Below, one piece after another: positions 35,797-46,720 of a DNA stretch of 64,000 nt. The DNA comes from Paracentrotus lividus (taxonomy: Eukaryota; Echinodermata; Echinoidea; Camarodonta; Echinidae), in the NCBI GenBank assembly GCA_940671915.1, contig CALNVZ010003434.1:23592135-23656134 (forward strand), given 5' to 3'. Both the position numbers and the translations under genes were made by a program. Under the pieces are notes generated by a model. It searched no databases, was not told the DNA's origin, and worked only from the letters and a program-made list of their open reading frames with translations. Position 1 is the stretch's first letter; every line of letters begins with the position of its first letter.

Positions 35797-37817
35797 CAGA
35801 GGCGTAAATCCGTGTCGAGGAGTGGGGGGGGGGGATGAGCGAAATTGTTTGCCAACTTGTAGCGATTTTGTTTGGCATACACAAGCTCTAGTGACACAGA
35901 AGGCACCTAGTACCCATATAACAGAGGTGGTGGGACAGATTTGAGAGGGAGGGTGCGAAATCGAATTTGTCTTTGAATGTATGCTTTTAGCTTATGGCCA
36001 CCTTGATTACCGTTCATTTGAGTAATGGAAAAACTAATGCGAGCGCGAAGCGCGAGCTAAAAACTTTAAGCTAAAAGTTTGAGATATTATTGTACATTAT
36101 AGTTCCTATTCAGCATCAGCGAGCGCGAAGCGCGAGCCGAAAATGTTAAGCTGAAATTTGATATGTTGTGCATTAAAGGTACTTTATAGTATCCGCGAGT
36201 GCGAAAAAAAACCAACAAACAAACAAAAAAATAAAAATACATAGTAGAGGCGGCAGAACAGATTTGGAAGTGGGGGTCTCGATAAAAAAGGGTACTTTTT
36301 TCGGAAAGGGGGACACTTTATATCAAAGGCATAGATCTAAAGAGAAATGTATTCGGACTCGAGAGCAAGGGATACGAAGAAATTATGTCTTTGAATGCAT
36401 GCTTTTAAGAATCATAATGCCTGTCTTGATTACTGTTTATTTTAGTAATTAAAAAAGTAATGCGAGCGCGAAGCGCGAGCCGAAAATTTTAAGGTAAAAT
36501 TTTGAGATATCTGTGCATTGTAGTTCCTTTTTAGTATCAGCGAGCGCAAAGCGCGAGCCGAAAATTTTAAGCTGAAATTGAATATGTTTGTGCATTAAAG
36601 GTCCTGTATAGTATCCGCGAGCGCGAAAAAACCAAAACCAAACAATAAAACATATAGTATAGGCGGCGAAATGGATTGGAAAGTGGAGTCTCGATGGAAA
36701 AAAAAAGGGCATTTTTATTAAAGGGGGATACTGTGGATCAGAGGCATAGAACTAAAAAGAAATGTATACGGAGAGGGAGGAGGTATGAAGAAAATTTGTC
36801 TTTGAATGTATATATATGCTTGTAATGGCTGCCTTGATTCCTGTTCATTTTAGTAATGGAAAAAGTAATGAGCGCGAAGCGCGAGCCGAAATTATTAAGC
36901 TAAAACTTGGAGATATTATTTTGAGCAGTATGGATCCTTTTTAGTATCAGCGAGCGCAAAGCGCGAGCCGAAAATTTTAAGCTGAAATTGAATATGTTTG
37001 TGCATTAAAGGTCCTGTATAGTATCCGCGAGCGCGAAAAAACCAAAACCAAACAATAAAACATATAGTACAGGCGGCGAAATGGATTTGAAAGTGGGGGT
37101 CTCGATGGAAAAAAAAAAGGGCATTTTTATTAAAGGGGGATACTTTGGATCAGAGGCATAGAACTAAAAAGAAATGTATTCGGAGAGGGAGGGGTATGAA
37201 GAAAATTTGTCTTTGAATGTATATATATGCTTGTAATGGCTGCCTTGATTCCTGTTCATTTTAGTAATGGAAAAAGTAATGAGCGCGAAGCGCGAGCCGA
37301 AATTATTAAGCTAAAACTTGGAGATATTATTTTTAGCAGTATGGATCCTATTTAGTATCAGCGAGAGCGAAACCCGAGCCGAAAATTTAGTATCCTTTTA
37401 GAAGATACATTTTAAATGCGTTGTTAAATAACAGCGATAAAAAAACAAAACTAATCCACAATCTTTGCTATCAAAATTTTATTTATAACACAACTACATT
37501 AATGTTTTTGATTGTCAACAACACCCTTTCCCTAGACGAGGGCATTTGATCCAACCTTTTTATACTTAGGTTACTGTTTATTACTTAGTGCGAGGTCGCA
37601 TAGCGACCGAGCTGGAAAATTTTGGGGTTTTGGGAATAAAAAAGAGGCATTTTTTAGTATTGAAAGCGCTTTTTTAACTAATGACACAATTATCTAGTGT
37701 AATTTTTTTTCATTTCTTTCTTGAAAACTAGGGGGGGGATGTTTGTACAGGCCATCCCCCCTCCTCAAAATCTGGGGGGGGGGGTGTATCCCCCCACCCC
37801 CGGGATTTACGCCCGTG
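35797..37817. mobile_element. Non-autonomous hAT element with 8-bp target duplication and 412-bp tandem units
   Basis: Ends CAGAGGCGTAAATCCGTG and GGGATTTACGCCCGTG lie between exact octamers CCAAAGGT at 35789-35796 and 37818-37825. Just inside both ends are G or G/C runs. The middle contains units starting AGGCGGC-GAA...GTGGGGGTCTCGAT at 36247, 36661 and 37073 (spacing 414 and 412 bp). The last two copies are almost identical, so the duplication is recent. Each unit carries GAGCGCGAAGCGCGAG motifs. A GGTCGC-ATA-GCGACC hairpin lies at 37594-37608. No transposase. Confidence 0.88.
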
Positions 37818-38647
37818 CCAAAGGTACATTTACATAATGGATAATTGTTTTGTTTCACAATAAACTCATCGGTCCGTATTCTTCTAGGGAGTTTAGAGTT
37901 GTACGACAATAAACAACTAGGATTGGACAAGAAAAAAAAAGAAGAAAAAAAAAGGGCTCCCATCCCTAGCAGAAACACGCTACAAACTTAAAATTTGTAC
38001 AGAGAATGCGCATTTCATCGCTCCACATGCTGTTTGAGTGTTAGCAGATATAACAGAACGTGGAACTTTCTACAGCAGAAAAATCATTTTTTTTAAGCAG
38101 GAAAGTAATATTTCACATTACCCATTGTTTTTCTTCTGGACAAATATGTGGATGAGCTACGGCAGTAATTTTTTTACATATTTAGAAATTATGTTCCTAG
38201 GCCAAAGTTTGCTAACATTTCAACGATGAATACCTAAGCAAAGATAGAAAAAAATCTCTCCAAATATGGTCGCCTCTGTCAGGGGCAATTGTAACAAGCT
38301 GTTACAATTGCCCCTAAAGGATTGTTCTGTTTCTGTTTCTGTTAGGAACTCGGTAATAAGGGTTGTTTTACGATCAGGGTACAGCATTTTGTCTCACTGG
38401 ACCAAAAAAAAAAGTTGTTTTCCCTCAATTCTTGAGAATGTGTTCTAGACAAGTAAAATGATATTGCTTTGAAATTTGGAGGCATGAGGTCACCAACTTA
38501 TTTTTCTATAGGGGTTCAAATTTTTTATTACACGTAAAGTCAATTGCTTCATTTTTCGGAGAGGACGTTTTTGACAGAACGTGATTTGACAACATTGTAA
38601 CGTGAACTGTCTGAAAAATAAATGGATGTGAGTGAAGTAAACATTAT

Positions 38648-39060
38648 GGCCCGAATTCACAAAGGTGGTTTCTGCCAAACCCACGGATCCGTGGATTATG
38701 TAGATTTTGTGTAATAAATACGCTTAATTTTAGCGCGTACTGTGAGAAAGGTCCAATATGAATGCGCGATTTTGTCACAGAGCTCTAAATTTACGCTTGT
38801 CGCTATGGTTTTGCTGCTGTTTATTCAAATTAATTTTAATAAACCGTTGACTCAACAGTGGACTCATTAATTTAAAACAGTGGGCTCATTATGTCAAAAC
38901 CATAGCAACTGGCGTATATCTCGTGCAAAATGACAAAATCGCGCATTCATATTGGACCTTTTTCAATGTACGCGCTAAAATTAAGCGTAATTATTACATG
39001 AATATTCACAAATCCGCGGATCCGTGGGTTTGGCAGAAACCACCTTTGTGAATTCGGGCC
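38648..39060. mobile_element. Foldback MITE with GGCCCGAATTCACAAAGG ends
   Basis: The terminal GGCCCGAATTCACAAAGGTG and its continuation through GTTTCTGCCAAACCCACGGATCCG are mirrored at the right end. Complementarity continues inward (AAATACGCTTAATTTTAGCG against CGCTAAAATTAAGCGTAATT; CCAATATGAATGCGCGATTT against its complement). This gives a hairpin of about 190-bp arms with a loop holding two copies of CAGTGGRCTCATTA. Flanks are TAT and TAT/TAA; the target duplication is not resolved. Confidence 0.82.
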
Positions 39061-39549
39061 TATAAGTGTTCTTACAGACAAAAACATTGTTCATCAAGTG
39101 ATGTCTAACTAGGCTTAAAACCACCGATTTCGGAGAGGACAATTTTTGACAGAACTGGCATCCCATTTTTGGTTAATGGTCACAAAAAAAAAATCAAATT
39201 AAATCTAGCTTCTGGGATGGGGTTTTCAGATTTTAAACAATCGCATTTCAGTAGTCAATTCTGATTGGAAAAGCGAGCCGAATCAAGATGCGCACGCTCA
39301 AAATCAGAAAAAAAATAAAATGAGACAATAATTTTGCCCTAAAATGCCATAAAATGGTAAATTTTTAGAAGTAAATGTGTATTTCAATCATTAATTTTTC
39401 TCTTGTAGGTTGCTCTAACAATGCCCAATAGCTTACCATCGTAGATTTGATATTACCATACCCCTATTTCTTTTTATGGTGCACAGAAGGTCATTTTTTG
39501 ACGGTGTACCCTGATCGCTGCATCAACACCAAGCTTATATATAACCAAT

Positions 39550-41260
39550 CAGGGGCCACGGAGCGTTTTGAAAGTGAAGGGCTGAGCGGCAAGTGGGGGG
39601 GGGGGGGGGGGGGCTGAACAGGCTAAAAATCACAAATGTATGGTAATTTTTCCGTTTTTACACGTTTGCTGACGAAAGTGGGGGGGGGGGGGGGCTTAGA
39701 AATGAGAATTGCATAACGTTGAACGCATCTGTCAATCATTTATTTTAATGCAATGAAAAAATAGCCTTATTTATAAGCTCAGACATGAGAATTAAATTAC
39801 TTTGAACATATCTGTCCAATACGTTTTGTTGAAAAGGCAAAGAAATATTGATTTTGTCCGAAAAAAAGGTGTTTTTAGTTTGTTTATCATCTGTTTCATT
39901 GTAATCAAAGCCTCAAGTATTTTGTCCTGTTTTTCATTCATAATTTATATCATTTTACTAGAAAATAAAAGGTTGAAAATATGAAGAAAGTGAACATTGT
40001 GTAATAGGTTAATTTAATGCCAAAATTGTAAATAGGAGTAGACTTGGCAATAAAGAAAAACAGCAAAGAGTATATAGCCTCAGACATGAGAATTAAAATA
40101 ACTTTGAACAAATCTGTCCAAAAAGTTGTTAGAAAGGCAAAAAAATATTGATTTTATCTTAATAAAAATACCGTTATTTTGTTAATCATTTGTTTCATTA
40201 TAATCAGAGCCTCAAGTTTTTTATTCTTGTTTTTCAATAATTCATATCACTATACTAGAAAAGAAAAAGTAAAAAAACTATGAAGAGAGTGAACATTAGG
40301 TTCTTTTAATGCCAAAATTGTAAATAGGTGTAGACTTGGAAATAAAGAAAAACAGCAAAGAGAAGCCTCGTCGATAAGCTCAAGCATCAGAACTTCATAA
40401 CTTTGAATGTATTGTCAATTATAATGCTTTACAAAAACAAAAAGTAACCAAATCTATAAGCTCAGACATGAGAATTAAATAACTTTGAACATATCTGTCC
40501 AATACGTTTTGTTAGAAAGGCAAAGAAATTTAGGTTTTGTCCGAAAAAATGCCTTTAGTTTGTTTATCATTTGTTTCATTGTAATCAGAGCGTGAAGTTT
40601 TTTTTTATTCTTATTGTTTTAATAATTTATATCACTTTACTTGAGAACTTCAGAACTTCATAAATTTGAATGTATTGTCAATTAGAGTGCTTTGTTTACA
40701 AGGACAAGAGGTAACCTTATCTATGAGCTCAAACATGAGAATTAAATAACTGTGAACATATAATTTGATTTTGATTTGATTTGATTTGATTTTATTCGTC
40801 GAGTGTACATGGTATAAAACATAAAAGAAACACGGACAGGATAGCCCATGAAATCCAAAAAGGCTTATTTACAATAGGGTCTTATAAAATGAGAAAGAGA
40901 TTACGGAACCTCCCCCCCCCCCCCCCCTAATTTGTTTTTTCTTAGTAAAATAAAAGAGAGAAAGAAGAGAGAGGAAGGGAGGGAAAGGGAGAGGCGGAGA
41001 GAGAAAGGGGAAGGGCAGATAGGAAAGTAAAAAGGTAAAGAGGGAGTGAAAGAAGTAAAAAGAAAGACAGAAGGAAAGAAAGAAAGAGGAGAGAACGAGA
41101 GGGAGAGATGGGAGCCCCCATCAAAGATTAAAATATGTTTTCAATATGATACCTGAAAATATATGTCCAATACATTTTGATAACAGGGCAAAGAGATATT
41201 GGTTTTGCCAGAAAAAAAAGTGGCTCAAATTTTGAAGATTGATTTTACAAAAAAGCTGTC
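39550..41260. mobile_element. hAT-like left end followed by about 300-bp tandem units
   Basis: CAGGGGCCACGGAGCGTTTT at 39550 is the reverse-orientation relative of the element at 15990, and two long G runs follow (about 39596-39613 and 39680-39694). Tandem units starting CAGACATGAGAATTAAAT...ACTTTGAACA lie near 39780, 40081, 40464 and 40733. Each has a GTCCAATACGTTTTGTT phrase; a shorter variant unit lies near 40380. The last unit is interrupted by the retroposon at 40768-41130 and resumes at about 41145. A matching right end was not found. Confidence 0.6.
40768..41130 (-). mobile_element. LINE or retroposon 3' end inserted in a tandem unit
   Basis: On the minus strand, a CT-rich block, a C-rich patch and TATACCATGTACACTCGACG precede AATAAAATCAAATCAAATCA, a repeated-tail 3' terminus typical of some LINEs. 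The tandem unit breaks off before it and continues after it. No protein-coding part is present. Confidence 0.6.
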
Positions 41261-41469
41261 ATTTTTTTTTTTACTTCTTCTCAGAAATGTATCACTTTAT
41301 TTGTAAAAGAATGTATTAAAGTCAAAAGGGCGTAGGCCTAATATAAAGTGTTAAACCACAGTTGTCAGTTTAAAGATATATTGGGTAGGTACAATTAGAT
41401 AAAGAACCAAAATATGAATTGATGGAGATTCTATAGTTCTACAGTTAAAGGGTGAAGCCACAACAACCT

Positions 41470-41480
<11 letters not shown>

Positions 41481-41524
<44 letters not shown>
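41481..41524. repeat. AT microsatellite
   Basis: About 21 AT units after an A run. Confidence 0.95.
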
Positions 41525-41526
<2 letters not shown>

Positions 41527-41830
41527 GATGCGTTATTTTCTTCGCGCCATCTCCATCTTCAGCGCGATGATTTCTTTTGAAAGGTGAGTTTCACAATCCG
41601 TCTGCTCATGAACAGTCGTGTTTTTTCGTCTGTTTCAGAAACGGATTTTGAATACATCTTTTTTGTCACAACATGAGCACTGACGAAGAGTGTGACTTAA
41701 TTCGCCTTTCAATTTTGAGAGCTATGCTTCTTATTATAAAATCTATGATTTTATGTTTTTGGCATTCTTCTTTATCAACTGTCTTATTCATGAATTTTAC
41801 AGATGCCAAGCAGACAATTTTGTTCAATTA
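41525..41830. repeat. Dispersed repeat also present, reversed, at 54065-54210
   Basis: GGATTTTGAATACATCTTTT, GTCACAACATGAGCACTGAC, GAAGAGTGTGACTTAA and AGAGCTATGCTTCTTATTAT, then TGGCATTCTTCTTT, occur here in order. Their complements occur in reverse order at 54065-54210. No function is apparent. Confidence 0.6.
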
Positions 41831-41832
41831 TA

Positions 41833-42620
41833 CCGAGTGAGTAAAAAAAAACTTTACACCTAGAAAAATGTCAATAAAAAGAAAACCAATTTATATATCC
41901 TAAATTATTTTACATATTCTGAAAGAGTAAGTCCCCCTGCATCTACTGGTACCATTTTTGTGTGGTATGTCTTTACGCTTGGATGAACACGATGCATTGT
42001 TTGCGAACATGCAAATTTCTAATTGTGCCAGGGTGGGGATGAAACTGAAACAACAAAAGCTGACAAAAAAAAGCAACTCCATCATGAGTAAAATAGCATA
42101 ACTTTTTAACGAAAATGTCTTCCGCTTAACAACTTGGCAGGGGTCTTGTTACACATATTGACTACATTTTGTATGAAAATAATCTCTTTTCAAAAGTATT
42201 AGGAGGCCTTTTTAGGTCTGTCAGTGGCAATTTACTCTTTGATGTGTACTCATTCGTGCATTACTTGACGAGTCAATTTAATTTTCATACAAAATGTAGT
42301 CAATATGTGTAACAACACCCCTGCTAAGTTATAAGCCGGAAGACATTTTCGTTAAAAAGTTATGCTATTTTTTCATGATGGAGTTGCTTTTTTGTCAGCT
42401 TTTGTTGTTTCAATATTCATCCCAACCCTGGCACAATTCGAAATTTGCATGTTCGCAAACAATGCTTCATGTTCATCCAAGCGTAAAGGCATACCACACG
42501 AAAATGGTACCAGAAGATGCGAGAGGAATTACTCTTTCAGAATATGTGAAATAATTTAGGGTTTATAAATCTTTTTATTGAGATTTTTCTAGGTGTAAAG
42601 TTTGTTTTTGACTCACTCGG
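41833..42620. mobile_element. TA-flanked foldback element with mirrored ORFs
   Basis: Ends CCGAGTGAGTAAAAAAAAAC and GTTTTTGACTCACTCGG are flanked by TA (41831-41832 and 42621-42622). Two arms of about 340 bp run to a loop of about 100 bp near 42190-42290. Each arm contains the same short reading frame pointing outward: 41900-42085 on minus and 42362-42559 on plus. Both include IPTLAQ, EICMFANNASCSSKRK and YSFRIC. The two copies differ at several amino-acid positions, so the ORF may simply be carried along. A TA microsatellite follows (42621-42641). Confidence 0.8.
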
Positions 42621-43058
42621 TATATATATATATATATATATGTAACTTTTGCCCCATATCATGCATATAACAAGTGGGAAATATAATATAAATGAGTCAA
42701 GCATTGTCATGTTTCATTATAATAATTAGTTTATGTGGTTAATGATGTTTAAATCTTGGATCTGTCAAGTGCATAGCTTTGATAAAGAAAAACAAAATGT
42801 TACAATTTCATGTGTTACAATTGTCCCGTACGTCTGTTACAATTGCCCCTGGACACGGGGCAATTGCAACACTCGACCTCTTGTTTTGCATGGTAATGGC
42901 TTCAAAATAAGTTGTTGTACTTAACCCAAACCTATTCCTATATCAAGCTAAGATATGCATATTTCATTTTGTTTAGTTTTAAGCAAGTATTTAGCTTTAA
43001 TAAAGTTGATTGGTCAAATTTGGGAAAAAAATGTTACAATTGTCCCCGGTCTCCCCTA

Positions 43059-43560
43059 CGGCTGGAAGTTTCTAGTGCACTGGAACTCACAAGATTAAAC
43101 CGGAAATCCATTGAAATAATGACGCAACAATCTTTTCTTTGTAGCCGCTTCTATCCATTGATTATACCGAGTGTTGTTGTATTGGTTCAAATGCACTTGT
43201 TATGCCGTTTTAACTATCACGTCCTATTCATTAATGATTCAGTGGCCTGGGAACAATTATTAAAAGGCCTGAAATTTTTTTTAGCTGATTAAGACAATAG
43301 TTTTATTCCCTCTTAATAAATAATTTACTTTAATTGCCTGAATGAACTACTCGTATAGTAGTTTGAATCCAATTTGCATATCTTAGTTGTTGTTATGTCT
43401 GAAAAACAAGTTTTTTGTCTGACATAGCAACACAATAATATATGCAAAAAAGGAATTCGGGTTGGCCTATTTTTTGTCAAGTGCCATTAATAATTGAGTA
43501 GTCTTGGAGGGAAACGTGAGCTTACATTTTCAGTTGAAAGGACAATGATATTTTTCTTCA
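43059..43560. other. DNA without recognised genes
   Basis: A 126-codon ORF beginning at 42912 runs from the MITE into this stretch and is not a gene candidate. Nothing else is recognised. Confidence 0.35.
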
Positions 43561-43576
43561 CTGAAGTTAGTATGGC

Positions 43577-43860
43577 CTTAAGGGTGGTATCTGACATCGC
43601 GGAGATGTTTTTGCGACTCGAGCACTCGGAGACATCCCCGATAATTTTTATTTGTTTCAGAGATGTCTCTGAGCTTATGAGAGGCTTTGAGATTTCCCCC
43701 CGACTAGTATAAAAACCGTATCAAACCCGTCCAAAACTAGTCTCACTCCGTCTCATGACAAGTACCTTGAGATAACACCATAGAGGTGGTATCTCACTTC
43801 GCGGCGACGTTTCCGCGACTCGGACACTCCAGGACGTCACCGATAATTCTTTCTTCTTTT
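43577..43860. mobile_element. GGTGGTATCTGAC MITE and start of a second copy
   Basis: GGTGGTATCTGACATCGCGG (about 43581) and GAGATAACACC (about 43771-43781) form diverged inverted ends of a 200-bp element. GGTGGTATCTCACTTCGCGG at about 43791 begins a second copy, with the same CGACTCG-CACTC and GATAATT phrases 211 bp later. The second copy is cut off at about 43865. Confidence 0.55.
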
Positions 43861-43865
43861 TTTTT

Positions 43866-44066
43866 TTTACACAATTTGAAGAAAATTATGATTATGTTAA
43901 TGAAGCCTGACCTATGACCTCCATTTTGGGTCTCAAAAGGTCGATTAAAAAATTGGCGACATATATTTTCTGATTCGTGTGATCAAGTAGAACATATTTA
44001 TAGATGTTGCCAAATATTAACATGACTTGCAAACGAAGCCCATATTCTGATGATTGGTGGCCCCAC
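43866..44066. mobile_element. Outer right end of an AGGTCA-rich foldback element
   Basis: Reverse complement of the outer left arm at 48364-48560: GACTTGCAAACGAAGCCCAT, GATTGGTGGCCCCAC and TTTTTTAATCGACC-type phrases agree. TA follows at 44067-44068. It could be the missing right end of the copy starting at 30611, or a separate solo fragment. Confidence 0.65.
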
Positions 44067-44068
44067 TA

Positions 44069-44190
44069 AATGGGGGTGTCCTACAGAAATCGATCACTGT
44101 TGGGACAACCTGTGCCTACAAGAACCTGCGAGAATCGTGTAAGAACGTAGGTGACCGTAGTAGAGAACAGAGAGGTCCGAACTCGCGAGT
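44069..44190. repeat. Fragment related to the loop of the 58-kb palindrome
   Basis: GAACCTGCGAGAATCGTGTA and GAACGTAGGTGACC resemble GAACCTGGCAGAATCGTGTC and GAATCGTAGGTGCC at 58935-58975. Confidence 0.45.
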
Positions 44191-44299
44191 TATAGCACGC
44201 AATTACGTGTAGTATTTGAGGAAAAGTCTTTTTCTAGACCTTGACTATTCATTTCGGTCGATGACTTTTTATCGAGACGCTTCAGGGCAAGTCCAAGCT

Positions 44300-44703
44300 C
44301 AGAGGCGGAGGAACCGGGGGGGGGGGGGGGGGGGGGGAACACAGTGCCCCCATTTTTATCTTCCACCCTAAAAGTGCCCCTTTTCATGAACAAGAAATTG
44401 CCCCTTTTCTTTGCTAAAAAGTGCCCTGTTTATACTAAAAAAAAACATTTCAGACTTTTGAAAGTCCCATGGATGATTATCGTTTTAAAAAGGGGCACTT
44501 TCAATACTAAAAAGGGCCAGTTTTTACTCAATATGTCTTTAAAACCCGTAAATTTTCGGATCGCGCTTCGCGCTGGCGGATACTTAGTAGGGTCTATAAT
44601 GCACAATTAACTCTAATTTTTAGCTCGAAATTTTCGGCTTGCGCTTCGCACTAGCGGATACTAAATAATGTCTATAATGCGCAATTAGCTACTATTTTAC
44701 AAT
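44300..44703. mobile_element. Left part of a hAT-like element (relative of 10265-10694)
   Basis: Starts CAGAGGCGGAGGAACC with a run of about 20 G, then AAAGTGCCCCTTTTCATG as in the element at 10265. GATCGCGCTTCGCGCTGGCG and CTTGCGCTTCGCACTAGCG motifs follow. It is cut at 44704 by a TA element, and no matching right end was found beyond it. Confidence 0.65.
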
Positions 44704-44705
44704 TA

Positions 44706-45853
44706 GGGGAGACCGGGTATGGACGTTACAAAATTCACATTTTGGGCCAGATAATTCTAATAAAAGAACTCACGCACTCCATATTGGGTCTGTAGTTAGC
44801 CTATTATGTTGGCTAAAACCTGAGGCATATAAAACTTGAAAACATGTAAACACTAATTAACTACAGCTTAATTAGTGAAGACATTTTTTGTAACAACCTA
44901 CCACATATACGGGGTAGGTTGTTACACCATACGGGGTCAATTGTTACAATATGTAAACATATGGGGTAAGTTGACAATGTGTAAATCTCTTATACCATAC
45001 TTTAATTTCAACTTTCCAGTTTTTTGACATCGTTAACAGTAGATCAAGTAGAGCTCTAAAATAGACAAAAGTAATAATAGAAAAATAAAAATATTAATAA
45101 TAATAATAGTTACATTTATATAGCGCTTAATACATATATCCACCTTGATGTTTCTAAGCGCTTGTAGTGTTAACTAATTATTACTCGGCTTAGCTAGGCT
45201 ACCCCGAAAGGTGCTCACAGCATTCAAGGAATTGCTTCCTACCGGTACCCATTCACCTCACTTGGGTCAAGTACGGCAAATTTGCAGGTTGACACCTTGC
45301 CGAAGGATGCTAGTGGTATGGACGGGATTCGAACCGCGTACCTTGTGATCGTAAGTCCGCTGACTTATCCACTCGACCACACCACTCCCACCTGAAAATT
45401 GAGACAAAATGTAATTTTACATATGTAATGTAATTGGGGTAAGTTGTTACATCAACATGGGGTAGGTTGTTGTAACAACCTACCCCATGGGTAATTTAAC
45501 ACACAGAAATCAACTGTAGCACAGTCATTAGGCAGAATTACAGGGCATGGCTAGGGGGTATATTAGTGACATACGTGTACTATATTTACAATACCAGACT
45601 ATCATCATGTGCCTTCAGTTGTAAGAGCTATTACAAATTTAAATTTTTGTCAAAAATTTACTTTGAACTGTAAAAAATGGTTTTTGTTGATTTACTTTTT
45701 AATAAAACAACGGAGAAACCTCACGACCGGCAGTTCATCACAGCTATGTGTAGGCTGTATATAGATGCCAGTTAGCACATCCTCTCTTGTTCCATCTTAG
45801 CACACTGAGAACTGTAACAACTGACCCGTGTAACTTCCATACCCGGTCTCCCC
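44706..45853. mobile_element. TA-flanked MITE with GGGGTAGGTTGTTACA motifs
   Basis: Ends GGGGAGACCGGGTATGGACG and CCATACCCGGTCTCCCC are inverted and flanked by TA (44704-44705 and 45854-45855). The outer GGGGAGACCGGG is shared with the family at 33865. The inner motif differs: GGGGTAGGTTGTTAC occurs several times in both orientations and forms a perfect hairpin with 16-bp arms and a 2-nt spacer at 45456-45489. A SINE is inserted at 45092-45389. Confidence 0.82.
45092..45389 (-). mobile_element. tRNA-derived SINE with TATATAAAT-(TTA) tail
   Basis: Minus-strand head with box A TGGTCGAGTGG (complement at 45369-45379) and box B GGTTCGAATCC (complement at 45325-45335), a central body, and a 3' tail GCGCTATATAAATGTAACTA followed by ATT repeats. 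The head resembles a Ser/Leu-type tRNA arm; the tail type is common in SINEs mobilised by L2-related LINEs (family knowledge, not tested). It is inserted in a TA MITE. Confidence 0.82.
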
Positions 45854-46117
45854 TACCTATTTAGTCGAATACTATTGTCTTTGTACCTTTGATCTCAAGT
45901 GTTTTGTTTGTTTGTTTGTTTTTTCGGGGGAGGGGGGTTAGGTGGGGATTATCAGTGAAATGAATTATGAAGCTGTTCCATGTTTCTCCCAAAACATTTT
46001 TTTGTTTATGCATTTTAAAGAGATGATATAGCCTATTAAGTTGCCAATACTGCCAGTACTGCATGCATTAAATTACAATATATTCACCTCATAAAATTTT
46101 TATTTGACATAATTGGT

Positions 46118-46305
46118 CAGGGACATAGACAGCGGGGGGGGGGGGGTGCATCCCCCAACTCAAAAGGTGGGGGATGGCGTGTACAATCATCCCCCTCCCC
46201 ACTTTTCACGGGTGATATGTATTTTTTTTAAAGCTGAAATAAGCTTTCCACACTCGTTTTTCTTCCATGGAACTCTAAAAATTTTCGCTCCCGCTTCGCG
46301 CTCGC
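46118..46305. mobile_element. Poly-G element end (hAT-like fragment)
   Basis: CAGGGACATAGACAGC followed by a 13-G run, TGCATCCCCCAACT, a second G-rich inverted stretch and CGCTCCCGCTTCGCGCTCGC at about 46286-46305. The layout matches the right end of the 35797 element in reverse. No right partner was defined. Confidence 0.5.
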
Positions 46306-46343
46306 ATATTATTATCATTAGTATTATAATAATAATAATAATA

Positions 46344-46384
<41 letters not shown>

Positions 46385-46392
46385 TACTATTT
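46306..46392. repeat. ATT/AAT microsatellite
   Basis: Runs of TAA then TTA units, so the tract is itself an inverted repeat. Confidence 0.95.
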
Positions 46393-46520
46393 TAACTAAA
46401 TCCAGATTAATTATTTATATTATTCTATTATATTTCTATTTATATTCAGGCCTATACTTATGTTATTATTTCCAGGGAAATTATTTTGTTTATCTTCCTA
46501 GAGCTCTATTTATATATTTA

Positions 46521-46653
46521 CAGTAGCGGACGCAGATCGGAGTCACACAATGAACTTACCGGGCCCATGCGTAAACATAACAGAGCCGCTTTTGTCCCAA
46601 GACAATTGGGCCCCCGAAATGCATTCAATTCGATTTTCTTGGATCCGCGCCTG
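46521..46653. mobile_element. 133-bp MITE with 5-bp target duplication
   Basis: Starts CAGTAGCGGACGCAGATC and ends TTGGATCCGCGCCTG, flanked by ATTTA at 46516-46520 and 46654-46658. The right end is the same as that of the large element at 56375-60202, which also has a 5-bp duplication, so both belong to one family. Confidence 0.75.
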
Positions 46654-46720
46654 ATTTACCCTATTTGTTTATTTTAATTATATTTATACTTATAATTGTA
46701 TTTTTAGTATGATATTATTT

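Larger units (their letters stand above)
37955..43056. mobile_element. TA-flanked GGGGCAATTGTAACA MITE, copy 2, reversed and split by 4.3 kb of insertions
   Basis: The segment 37955-38320 matches the right half of copy 1 in reverse complement, from GGCTCCCATCCCTAG to a perfect hairpin of GGGGCAATTGTAACA with a 3-nt spacer (38282-38314). The segment 42641-43056 matches the left half, ending GTCCCCGGTCTCCCC with TA at 43057-43058. Between them lie a foldback MITE, a hAT-like element with tandem units, a LINE 3' end and another foldback element. The outermost 60 bp of the 37955 end are missing. Confidence 0.7.

Noticed and set aside
42912-43292. 126-codon ORF
   Set aside because: Its first half lies in a TA MITE end and the frame has no recognised domain.
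46113-46526. 137-codon ORF
   Set aside because: It covers a G run, an ATT microsatellite (a poly-Ile stretch) and an element end.
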